Made by a program: the position numbers and the translations under genes. This document shows, piece by piece, positions 1 through 6,019 of a stretch of DNA of 14,996 nucleotides; within the stretch, counting starts at the first letter, position 1, and each line of letters starts with the position of its first letter. The notes under the pieces are model-generated. The model worked only from the letters and a program-made list of their open reading frames with translations, ran no database searches and was not told the DNA's origin. This DNA comes from CAYZJK01 sp964479125. Its GTDB lineage: Bacteria > Patescibacteriota > Saccharimonadia > Saccharimonadales > Saccharimonadaceae. The stretch is from the NCBI GenBank assembly GCA_964479125.1, contig CAYZJK010000023.1, positions 1 through 14,996 on the forward strand, given 5' to 3'.

Positions 1-2204
1 TCTGTAATACCGATACGACCAGATATAACAGTACCTACGTTACCGATAATAGCTTCACGAATCTTATCTGTTAACTGAGTCATAAACTGGTTTGCCAGCA
101 CCAGACTCAAACGATATTTTCGAGCCTCAGATAGAATAGTTTCAAAACTCTCGGTCATAAAGTTCTGGAACTCGTCTACGTATAGACTAAAGTCTTCACG
201 CTCATGCTCTGCCATGTCAGCACGGCTCATGGCTGCTGCCTGGAATTTCATAACGAACACAATACCTAGCAGCTTAGAGTTAAGCTCCCCTAGCCTACCC
301 TTTGATAGGTTAACGATTAGAATCTTGCGATTGTCCATAATCTCTCGTAGGTTAAAGCCACTCTTGGTTTGGCCGATAATATTTCGCATCGCATCATTTG
401 ATAGGAATGGACCAAATTTAGACACCACCCAGCTAACTAGATCACCAGCCTCACTCGAGCGCTGAGATGCTGGCCATTCTTTTGTCCAGAACTCTAGCAC
501 AGTTGGATCAGTCACATACTTAAGCTTACTTTTCATAAACTCTTGATCTACCAGTAGCTTAGGTATATCAACGAAAGTTCCACCGTTAGGATCAGACATA
601 AGTAGTAAGGCTGCGTTTCGGAAGATATGCTCTAGCCTTGGACCAATGATTCCAGTATGTCCTGGGTCATATAGACCATAAAGCATACTGATCGACTCCT
701 GCACTAGATAATCCTTTTGATCAGGAGAGTTATATTCAAACATATTTAACCCGATAGGGTTCTCCATGTCAGCTGGATTAAAGTAAATAACGTCTTCAAC
801 CCTCTCACGAGGAATCGCACCCATTAACGCCTCAGCTGAGTCGCCGTGTGGGTCGATAAAAGCAAAACCCCTGCCGTCCATCATGTCCTGGAACGCTAGG
901 TTCTCTAAGAATTTAGACTTACCGGTACCGGTCTGACCAATCATATATAAGTGCCGACGCCTGTCGTTGTCACTTAACCGAATAGGCTTTCGAACACCGC
1001 GGAAGTCGTTGTAGCCAAGCAAGAACCCCTGCTCCATCACATCGGTCGGTCCGTCTACCTGCCTACTCGCTTGCCTCTTAACCTGAGCGGTCGGAATATT
1101 CTTTTGATCAGGTAGGTGATATAAAGTAGCTAATTCAACACTATTTAAAATATTTTTATTAATCTTTTGAGGGAAGAACCTTAATATATATGCAGTAACT
1201 AATTCGTCAATATTGGATGTAGGTGTAAATACAAGCCCGTTACTAGTTGGTGAATCAAACATTGAAAATGCAGCTACAACCTGCTTCATCAGCCTCTGAG
1301 AGTTTACAGCCGTATCAGATGAAACTACTAGCCTAACTAGCACTTCATGTCCAGGATATCGAGTCTTATTCTGGATTTGTTCAATTTGCTGCTGCTCAGC
1401 TGGTGTAAGCTCGGTATCAACCTGCCTCTCTTCAGATTTCTTGTCATAAGTAGGAGCCTCCCAAAGAGCACCGGCCATGCCGGTAGTTTGAAATATTCCA
1501 GAACTAGACGATTTGCCAGACGCGCGATTCTTCTTAATACGTTCAATCTCAGAAGCCGAGTCACGAGTCCAATTTTCTGCTGCAGGCCTAATTAAGAACT
1601 GAACACCAATACTATCGTTCTTAGTTGCAGAAGTTAATGCATTTAGGAGCGCCCTTGATCCATCCCTTTTAGTTTCTTCGTACGTAAGTATTGGATACGT
1701 ATAACTTTTCTTTAAGTTAAACTCACCTCCAATAACTCCGGTGGATCGAGTATGGTCACCGAATATTGCGTTATCTTCCACCTCCTCAAGCCTAGCTGCA
1801 GGATAAGCCGCTGATACAGCCTGCTTAATCACATCAGTAAGAACAAATGGAACTACAGCATAGTAATATATAAGCCCGCCCTTCGCGACAACTTCAAACG
1901 ATACATGCCTCTGTCCATAAATCTTATTCTTGAAACCTTTTTGAGCAGTACTACTAATAATGTTGTACATTACCTGAGCCTGAGATAACATCTCCTCAGT
2001 AACGTCTCGTGCATCCCGTCCACCGCCTTCAATATCTTCACTTGAAGGTGGGAGATGAATCATAAGAGGTATCATCTTAAGACCACGCTCGTAATTCTTT
2101 AGTTCGCGAAGATTATTTTTATAGTAATACCAAACAATAACTATCGAAACACAGGCGATAATAAGTATAGAAAAGGTTCCTATGATTAGGGGTAATATAT
2201 CCAT
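1..2204 (-). CDS. VirD4/TraG-like (DUF87 type) conjugation/T4SS ATPase, 3' end off window
   Basis: A continuous minus-strand frame runs from ATG at 2204 to the left edge, giving at least 734 residues with no stop. The N-terminus has one hydrophobic helix (about residues 4-26, beginning MDILPLIIGTFSILI), which suggests membrane anchoring. A long region of unknown function follows. The ATPase core then begins: Walker A GQTGTGKS at residues 423-430, FIDPHGDSAEA shortly after, and Walker B LYVDEFQNF with D677/E678, followed by ILSEARKYRLSLVLANQF. This order is typical of VirD4/TraG/HerA-like motor ATPases that pump DNA or protein through type IV secretion machinery. The ATG at 2204 touches the N gap at 2206, so the true start could lie inside the gap. 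No other T4SS gene is visible here. The ATPase family is sure; the substrate (DNA or effector) is unknown. Confidence 0.9.
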   Translation of the reverse strand, partial: MDILPLIIGTFSILIIACVSIVIVWYYYKNNLRELKNYERGLKMIPLMIHLPPSSEDIEGGGRDARDVTEEMLSQAQVMYNIISSTAQKGFKNKIYGQRHVSFEVVAKGGLIYYYAVVPFVLTDVIKQAVSAAYPAARLEEVEDNAIFGDHTRSTGVIGGEFNLKKSYTYPILTYEETKRDGSRALLNALTSATKNDSIGVQFLIRPAAENWTRDSASEIERIKKNRASGKSSSSGIFQTTGMAGALWEAPTYDKKSEERQVDTELTPAEQQQIEQIQNKTRYPGHEVLVRLVVSSDTAVNSQRLMKQVVAAFSMFDSPTSNGLVFTPTSNIDELVTAYILRFFPQKINKNILNSVELATLYHLPDQKNIPTAQVKRQASRQVDGPTDVMEQGFLLGYNDFRGVRKPIRLSDNDRRRHLYMIGQTGTGKSKFLENLAFQDMMDGRGFAFIDPHGDSAEALMGAIPRERVEDVIYFNPADMENPIGLNMFEYNSPDQKDYLVQESISMLYGLYDPGHTGIIGPRLEHIFRNAALLLMSDPNGGTFVDIPKLLVDQEFMKSKLKYVTDPTVLEFWTKEWPASQRSSEAGDLVSWVVSKFGPFLSNDAMRNIIGQTKSGFNLREIMDNRKILIVNLSKGRLGELNSKLLGIVFVMKFQAAAMSRADMAEHEREDFSLYVDEFQNFMTESFETILSEARKYRLSLVLANQFMTQLTDKIREAIIGNVGTVISGRIGIT

Positions 2205-2205
2205 A

Positions 2206-2305
2206 NNNNNNNNNNNNNNNNNNNNNNNNNNNNNNNNNNNNNNNNNNNNNNNNNNNNNNNNNNNNNNNNNNNNNNNNNNNNNNNNNNNNNNNNNNNNNNN
2301 NNNNN
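2206..2305. other. Assembly gap (100 N)
   Basis: Exactly 100 N bases join two contigs. A round number like this is normally a scaffolding placeholder, so the true length is unknown and frames cannot be carried across it. The gap removes the 3' end of the small membrane-protein gene on its right. It may also remove the ribosome binding site or first codons of the ATPase gene on its left. Confidence 0.97.
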
Positions 2306-2418
2306 ACTATTAAAACGCCAAAAGCACCTAGCTCTGCAGGTGCATGAAAATTCAGAATATATATCAATATGGCAATTGAAATAACTGAAATTGATATAAA
2401 TATTTTTGTTGGAGTCAT
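2306..2418 (-). CDS. Small membrane protein, N-terminal part only, upstream of the T4SS ATPase
   Basis: An ATG at 2418 opens a frame of 37 visible codons before the gap. It starts MTPTKIFISISVISIAILI, a single hydrophobic helix at about residues 6-23, then a short polar stretch, then GAFGVLI, which looks like the start of a second helix. No family is recognised. It lies just ahead of the ATPase gene on the same strand and is probably co-transcribed with it. The two could even be one gene if the gap is mis-sized. There is no Shine-Dalgarno. A perfect TATAAT (2431-2426) ends 7 nt before the ATG, so the mRNA probably starts at the start codon. Coding status is supported by the start context, the hydrophobic pattern and the promoter, not by homology. 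Confidence 0.6.
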
Positions 2419-2425
2419 GATTTAA

Positions 2426-2431
2426 ATTATA
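2426..2431 (-). promoter_or_regulatory. -10 box for a leaderless transcript of the small membrane protein/ATPase genes
   Basis: Reading the minus strand, TATAAT is followed by 7 nt and then ATG at 2418. With normal spacing the transcript would start at or within a base or two of the A of ATG. No good -35 is present (best about 3/6). This lies inside the possible longer transcript from the 2789-2761 promoter, so the genes may have two promoters. Confidence 0.6.
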
Positions 2432-2436
2432 GCCCC

Positions 2437-2754
2437 TGCAGCGATCTTCTGCTACAGAGCATCCACCACTAGTTAAATAAAAGGGCGGGACGTAGCGAAG
2501 ACGCTGCACGAGACTTTCTGACCGCTCGGTAAAACCGAGCATACATTGCAGTACCGGTACTCACACCTAGCATGACGACTACATGTAAACATATAGGAAT
2601 TAGCTAGGTGCGGCACTCAAGCCACTGCGCGCTCAACATCAAATTGACGGAGCTTAGGCGACACCGACATAATCTATGTCGCCATACGCCAAGTCAATAA
2701 TAATGTGTTTTGTTTTTGTTAGGTGCGTTTTGCTTTTTGTTTTTCTAAAAGCTT
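2437..2754 (-). ncRNA. Candidate structured RNA or long structured 5' leader of the T4SS genes
   Basis: No ORF explains this stretch, but it is full of complementary arms. (a) 2437-2455 pairs with 2492-2508: 17 base pairs with two single-base bulges. (b) GCTCGGT at 2524-2530 pairs with ACCGAGC at 2534-2540. (c) 2550-2561 is a perfect 12-nt palindrome. (d) CACCTAGC at 2564-2571 pairs with GCTAGGTG at 2603-2610. (e) Nested arms TTGAC 2644-2648/GTCAA 2693-2697, GGCG 2657-2660/CGCC 2687-2690 and CGACATA 2665-2671/TATGTCG 2675-2681. The minus strand is favoured because a strong promoter at 2789-2761 points into it and gives a start near 2754. No T-run terminator is seen near 2430, so it may be a 5' leader reading into the gene at 2418 rather than a free RNA. 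No known RNA family was recognised. Strand and ends are inferred. Confidence 0.5.
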
Positions 2755-2760
2755 ATGCCT

Positions 2761-2789
2761 ATAGTAACCCAGACAAGCCAAATTGTCAA
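2761..2789 (-). promoter_or_regulatory. Sigma-70-type promoter driving the 2754-2437 structured region
   Basis: On the minus strand a perfect TTGACA (2789-2784) is followed by a 17-nt spacer and TACTAT (2766-2761, 4/6 matches). The predicted start is near 2754. There is no gene between it and the structured region. Confidence 0.6.
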
Positions 2790-3634
2790 TAATATAGCAG
2801 TAAATAATGATGTATTTATCACAAATAATATACAACATCCTTAAATTACCTCTGTTATTTATATGGTGAATAATAAATACAACATAATAATACTTACAAC
2901 AAAGATAGTAATTTATATGTTGCTAACTCACTTATTTTTTACAATAGTCACTAGCAACCTCTAAAAAACTTAAAATGTTTTACCCTAACTAGACTATGGA
3001 CATATGTGCGATAAAGCAAAAACTAAAACCCATAAACGGATCAACACAAGCCAACACATAGGAATCCCGTCCTCCACGAACATATATATCTTTTAGTTAA
3101 TCTCATGAACTCAATCACAATAACCAAATCAAACATCCAAAGACTTAAAAGAATCACGAACATAGTACTTGAAAGACTCTCACTTTACACATCAGCTAAA
3201 TGTCCCCGACTTAAATTCATATCAGCAGAACTTTTTAATATGCCCATATGAATTATGAAATATATTGAAACATGGGACGTAATCGCTATATATATTAAGA
3301 CCCCTACATTACACCGAATTATAAAACTAAATTTAAATCCGCTAAGTCGCTAGCAAGATAAGCCAATATCACCACACAACTTAAATGCAACATACTATAT
3401 CTAGACCGACACACTATTTTGCATTTAAGTTACTCGCCTGCCACCCATCTCATGTCTTCGTTGATAAATCTAATATGTAAAAGTATCAAGATCATCCTGA
3501 TTTGTGATTTACAGAAAACCTCTCTATAGGATCGTATTTTAATGAGATATAAAATATTAAGAATGGCCTAATTTCATTCTATAGGGGCTAAATATCACTT
3601 TTCCACAGCCCTATAAAAAAGTTAAGCAAAAGCG
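2790..3634. other. Long AT-rich stretch without recognisable genes
   Basis: About 850 bp with frequent stops in all frames. The longest ATG-started frame noticed is about 48 codons (3105-3251), with no ribosome binding site. The only clear structure is a 13-bp inverted repeat at 3378-3431. A weaker hairpin pairs TATAGGGGC at about 3581-3589 with GCCCTATA near 3608-3615 and has one bulge. I see no RNA family, IS element or array. Such a long empty stretch is unusual beside the densely packed genes that follow. Confidence 0.6.
3378..3431. repeat. Perfect 13-bp inverted repeat with 28-nt spacer
   Basis: AACTTAAATGCAA at 3378-3390 is repeated in inverse as TTGCATTTAAGTT at 3419-3431. No T-run follows on either strand, so it is not an ordinary terminator. 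It could be a hairpin in an unrecognised transcript, a spaced protein-binding site, or the remnant ends of a small element. No target-site duplication or ORF is associated with it. Confidence 0.75.
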
Positions 3635-3663
3635 TTGACACCAAGCCTGAATATGGCTATTAT
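3635..3663 (+). promoter_or_regulatory. Strong sigma-70-type promoter for a candidate small RNA
   Basis: A perfect TTGACA (3635-3640), a 17-nt spacer and TATTAT (3658-3663, 5/6) predict a start near 3670. The only thing downstream before the terminator at 3731-3771 is about 60 nt of non-coding, A-rich sequence. Confidence 0.65.
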
Positions 3664-3669
3664 AGGGGT

Positions 3670-3771
3670 AGCTCTTGAATAAATAACTTGTGCAGGGGCC
3701 AAAAATAAACAGATCTTCAAAAAACTCCACAATAAAAAACAACCGTTCCTCGCAGGCGGTTGTTTTTTATT
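3670..3771 (+). ncRNA. Candidate small RNA of about 100 nt
   Basis: A near-consensus promoter at 3635-3663 and a perfect 15-bp terminator stem at 3731-3771 frame a unit of about 100 nt. There is no usable ORF in it; a TTG-AAT-AAA-TAA is the best frame. The RNA body is A-rich and mostly unpaired before the terminator, with GCAGGGGCC near 3692-3700 as its only G-rich patch. It lies tail to tail with tmRNA and shares its terminator. It matches no RNA family I recognise. The promoter could in principle be idle, or it could make antisense or read-through RNA over the tmRNA 3' end. Confidence 0.45.
3731..3771. terminator. Bidirectional intrinsic terminator (tmRNA and candidate small RNA)
   Basis: AATAAAAAACAACCG (3731-3745) pairs perfectly with CGGTTGTTTTTTATT (3757-3771) around an 11-nt loop. 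T-runs follow the GC core on both strands, so it can end the tmRNA transcript (minus) and the transcript from the 3635-3663 promoter (plus). Confidence 0.9.
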
Positions 3772-3786
3772 ATATATAAATTCATT

Positions 3787-4182
3787 TGGTGGAGCTGCGG
3801 GGTACTGCCCCCCGGTCCAACTGGTAACTAATAGTCCTTCTTACAAGCTTATCACCACCTGATCGTCAGCATTGCACTCAAGGTAGTGCAAAAATATGCA
3901 ACACTGCTGAAGGTAAAGTTGTCAGCGTATGATACCTTCAAGACATACACTCTAGCGACTGAATATAACACCTACTACTGCCTACGTCGCTAAGGCAGGT
4001 AGATGATCACATGCTCTAAATTAGGCAGCGATTGGCGCAAATGCTAGCTTAGGTGCGAAAGCAGCCTTAACTGATGCAAATGCGTTTGCAATTTGATTCT
4101 TTGCAGTTAAATAAACGTTTACGAACGTAACTCGACTTGCAGACTACTTGTTAAGATCCAGATGTCGAAGCTATTCAGCCCC
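3787..4182 (-). ncRNA. ssrA: Transfer-messenger RNA (tmRNA)
   Basis: Reading the minus strand, the RNA begins GGGGCTGAATAGCTTCGACA at 4182 and ends CAGCTCCACCA at 3787. GGGGCTG pairs with CAGCTCC as a 7-bp acceptor stem, and CCA is encoded. Total length is 396 nt. The tag reading frame runs 4104-4021: the resume codon is GCA, preceded by AACT, and the tag is 27 residues ending in TAA. It begins AKNQIANAFA and ends LAFAPIAA. Together with SmpB, tmRNA rescues ribosomes stalled on broken mRNAs and marks the products for degradation. Odd points are the long, basic and hydrophobic tag, and a T-arm whose 7-nt loop reads GGCAGTA instead of the usual TTCRANY. The family call is secure; the internal pseudoknots were not folded. 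Confidence 0.93.
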
Positions 4183-4193
4183 TCACCTACTTA

Positions 4194-4199
4194 ATTATA
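4194..4199 (-). promoter_or_regulatory. -10 box of tmRNA
   Basis: TATAAT on the minus strand ends 11 nt before the mature tmRNA 5' end at 4182. The predicted start near 4187 leaves a short 5' extension for RNase P to remove. The -35 region is weak. Confidence 0.65.
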
Positions 4200-4476
4200 A
4201 CACACTTTTCGCCTATATAAGCATTAGCTTTATAGTCCTTTTTACCACGAACAAGGGACTTATTGAACTTATAGATATTTACTTACTAGATTAATAACAG
4301 ATGAACATGTTGTGTTAAACACATTAAAGCATAAGCCTTTTGCTTTAGCTTATTTAAACCACCCACTCCCCACTTCGTTGTGCTGAATACATAAATACAG
4401 GCATCAGTATGTCGATATATCCATGCATCTTATAGTTATATCTGTTAAAATAGATCAAGAACAGTAGTAAACGCCC
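4200..4476. other. Divergent spacer between tmRNA and infC
   Basis: No supportable gene lies here. It holds the tmRNA upstream region on one side and the upstream part of the infC promoter region on the other. Short palindromic words are present (TGTGTT/AACACA near 4310-4322, ATAAGC/GCTTAT near 4331-4351), but nothing that identifies a regulator or RNA family. Confidence 0.5.
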
Positions 4477-4505
4477 TTGAGGTGGTTCCGTTTTTTTGAT
4501 ATAAT
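4477..4505 (+). promoter_or_regulatory. Promoter of the infC-rpmI-rplT operon
   Basis: TTGAGG (4477-4482, 4/6), a 17-nt spacer and a perfect TATAAT (4500-4505). The predicted start near 4512 gives a leader of about 60 nt to the infC start. No obvious leader terminator is seen. Confidence 0.75.
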
Positions 4506-4570
4506 ATCTTTCGAGTAAAAATAACAGAACTACTCGGGTTACGATTAGCGTAAAGTAAGGAGTATTTGAG

Positions 4571-5077
4571 ATTAGTAAATCAGTTCGTGTGAATGAGCAG
4601 ATCAAAGCAGACCAATTAAGGGTCATTGGATCTGACGGAGAACAGCTTGGAGTAATGAGCCTATCAGAGGCGTTAAAGATTGCCGAAGCAGCTGGTGTTG
4701 ACCTGGTTGAAATATCTCCCAACTCAAACCCTCCTGTAGCTAAAACCATCGATTGGGGTAAATACCAATACCAAAAGATGAAAGAGTTACAGAAGAATCG
4801 TAAGAAAGCTAAAACAAGTGAGCTTAAGCAGATGCGCCTTGGTCTAAAGATTGGCCAAAACGATCTCGACATAAAGCTACGGAAGGTTATAAAGTTCCTA
4901 GAGAACGGAGATAAAGTGAAGATTACGATCTTCTTCCGTGGACGAGAAATGGCCCATCGCGAACTAGGTTTTGAGCTAATTGAAAAAATAATTGCAAGGC
5001 TAGAAGATATCGCTGTTGTAGAACAGAAACCTCAACTAGCTGGACGTAACCTGAGCATCACGGTAAGGAGTAAATAA
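4571..5077 (+). CDS. infC: Translation initiation factor IF-3, probable AUU start
   Basis: IF-3 binds the 30S subunit, checks start-codon pairing and keeps the subunits apart. The protein shows the N-domain signature VNEQIKADQLRVIGSDGEQL, then EAAGVDLVEISPNSNPPV, and the C-domain FFRGREMAHRELGFEL. Length from the chosen start is 168 residues, normal for the family. The start is decided by the AAGGAG at about 4557-4562, which sits 8 nt before an in-frame ATT at 4571. The next usable start is GTG at 4589; it has no ribosome binding site and would cut the conserved N-terminus. An AUU start is the classical self-regulated start of infC in E. coli. The gene is first in the operon, and its TAA overlaps the rpmI ATG by one base. 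Confidence 0.95.
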   Translation: MSKSVRVNEQIKADQLRVIGSDGEQLGVMSLSEALKIAEAAGVDLVEISPNSNPPVAKTIDWGKYQYQKMKELQKNRKKAKTSELKQMRLGLKIGQNDLDIKLRKVIKFLENGDKVKITIFFRGREMAHRELGFELIEKIIARLEDIAVVEQKPQLAGRNLSITVRSK

Positions 5078-5274
5078 TGCCTAAGATGAAAACCCACAAG
5101 GGTACAGCAAAGAGAGTGAAAGTCACCAAGACTGGTAAAATCACTCGACAACGAGCTTTCGGCGGCCACCTTCTAGCAAAGAAGAGCAAGAGTCGTAAGC
5201 GAGCAATCAACCGAGTCGCACTAGTAACAGGCGGCATGAAGAAGAACGTTAAATCTGCTATAGGAGTTAAATAA
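5077..5274 (+). CDS. rpmI: 50S ribosomal protein L35
   Basis: A 65-residue basic protein beginning MPKMKTHKGTAKRVKVTKTG and containing the HLLAKKSKSRKR core. Length and sequence match L35, a small protein of the large ribosomal subunit. The ATG overlaps the infC stop in the form TAATG, and the AAGGAG at 5065-5070 inside the infC end serves as its ribosome binding site, so the two are probably translationally coupled. It is the middle gene of the conserved infC-rpmI-rplT operon. Confidence 0.97.
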   Translation: MPKMKTHKGTAKRVKVTKTGKITRQRAFGGHLLAKKSKSRKRAINRVALVTGGMKKNVKSAIGVK

Positions 5275-5275
5275 T

Positions 5276-5617
5276 ATGCGAGTTAAAACTGGCGTAACCG
5301 CACGAGCTAAGCACAAGAAGGTGCTAAAAGCCGCTAAGGGAATGCAGCACAACCGAACTCGAAGCTACCGCCTAGCTAAACAGGCTGTAACACGTGCACT
5401 ACAGTATGCATATCGAGATCGAAGAAATAAGAAGCGTGACCTACGTGGCCTTTGGATCACAAGAATCAACGCAGCGGCGCGTGAGAACGGAACATCTTAC
5501 AGTCGACTAATGCCTGCCCTAAAGGCTAATAACATTGAACTAGACAGGAAAGTTCTAGCTGAACTAGCTGTAAGCGAACCAGCAACTTTCACAAAACTAG
5601 TTGAAATGACTAAATAG
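5276..5617 (+). CDS. rplT: 50S ribosomal protein L20
   Basis: A 113-residue basic protein starting MRVKTGVTARAKHKKVLKAA, with GMQHNRTRSYRLAKQAV and the typical ALQYAYRDRRNKKRDLRGLWITRINAAAR core. L20 binds 23S rRNA early in 50S assembly and in some bacteria represses its own operon. The start lies 1 nt after the rpmI stop, with AGGAG about 9 nt upstream inside rpmI. It ends in TAG just before a strong terminator. No L20-binding leader mimic was identified. Confidence 0.97.
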   Translation: MRVKTGVTARAKHKKVLKAAKGMQHNRTRSYRLAKQAVTRALQYAYRDRRNKKRDLRGLWITRINAAARENGTSYSRLMPALKANNIELDRKVLAELAVSEPATFTKLVEMTK

Positions 5618-5628
5618 TCGACAATCAA

Positions 5629-5666
5629 TAAATAAAAAACCCTGGATATCCAGGGTTTTTTATTTA
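5629..5666. terminator. Perfect palindromic bidirectional terminator (rplT and rnpB)
   Basis: A perfect 38-nt palindrome. Its core is AAAAAACCCTGGAT (5634-5647) with the exact inverse at 5648-5661, extended by TAAAT/ATTTA arms. It gives a GC stem followed by a T-run on both strands, so it ends the rplT operon (plus). On the minus strand it starts right at the RNase P RNA 3' end. Confidence 0.93.
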
Positions 5667-5996
5667 GGCTGACCTATAAGCCGGGTTCTGTCGTGTGTAG
5701 TCATCTATCTATTCACTGTGTTGCCACAATGATAAAGCGGCTTTACCGGCATGCTTGGCGAGCAACCATGACATACCTTCCTTGCAGCGGACAGGGTTTA
5801 CCTCCTTCATATGTCACCATACGAAGCTGTAGGCTCTTACCCTACTCTTTTCACCCTTACCACCCGTAAGTGGCGGTATATGTTTCTGTGGCACTTTCCC
5901 TAGGATTACTCCCGGTCGCCGTTAGCGACTGTCCTGCTCTACGCTGCCCGGACTTTCCTCTTAAGCTAATGCTCAAGCGACTACAAAGTCAGCCTC
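5666..5996 (-). ncRNA. rnpB: RNase P RNA, bacterial type A-like
   Basis: This catalytic RNA removes the 5' leaders of tRNA precursors. The minus strand opens with GAGGCTGAC (from 5996) and closes with GTCAGCCT (to 5666), which pair as helix P1. Conserved blocks are present: GAGGAAAGTCCGGGC near the 5' end, and ACAGAACCCGGCTTATAG near the 3' end. Length is about 331 nt. Its -10 box is at 6007-6002, and it ends at the shared palindromic terminator with rplT. Ends are placed from P1 pairing and may be off by a few bases. Confidence 0.95.
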
Positions 5997-6001
5997 TAGC
6001 T

Positions 6002-6007
6002 ATTATA
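6002..6007 (-). promoter_or_regulatory. -10 box of rnpB
   Basis: TATAAT on the minus strand, 5 nt before the predicted first base of RNase P RNA at 5996. The -35 region is not consensus. It lies directly after the T-run of the upstream candidate RNA, so that RNA and rnpB are probably separate transcripts. Confidence 0.7.
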
Positions 6008-6019
6008 ATAAATTTCAAA

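Noticed and set aside
2119..2542. Minus-strand open frames crossing the N gap
   Set aside because: They join unrelated frames through N bases; after the gap the real frame is that of the ATPase.
2437..2754. Possible SRP RNA, or 16S-like fragment because of AATTGACGG near 2643-2650
   Set aside because: The SRP motif with GGAAGCAGC is absent and the rRNA-like match is too short to mean anything.
3105..3251. Open frame of about 48 codons on plus starting MNSITITKSNIQ, in the unassigned stretch
   Set aside because: No ribosome binding site, no near promoter, ends in TGA unlike all real genes here, and no recognisable pattern; length is within chance for this region.
2790..3660. Replication origin in the AT-rich stretch
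   Set aside because: Only one DnaA-box-like word (TTTTCCACA, 3599-3607) was seen, with no cluster and no dnaA/dnaN genes.
4354..4872. Minus-strand open frame of 172 codons
   Set aside because: It lies antisense over the infC promoter and infC; infC is unmistakable, so this is a shadow frame.
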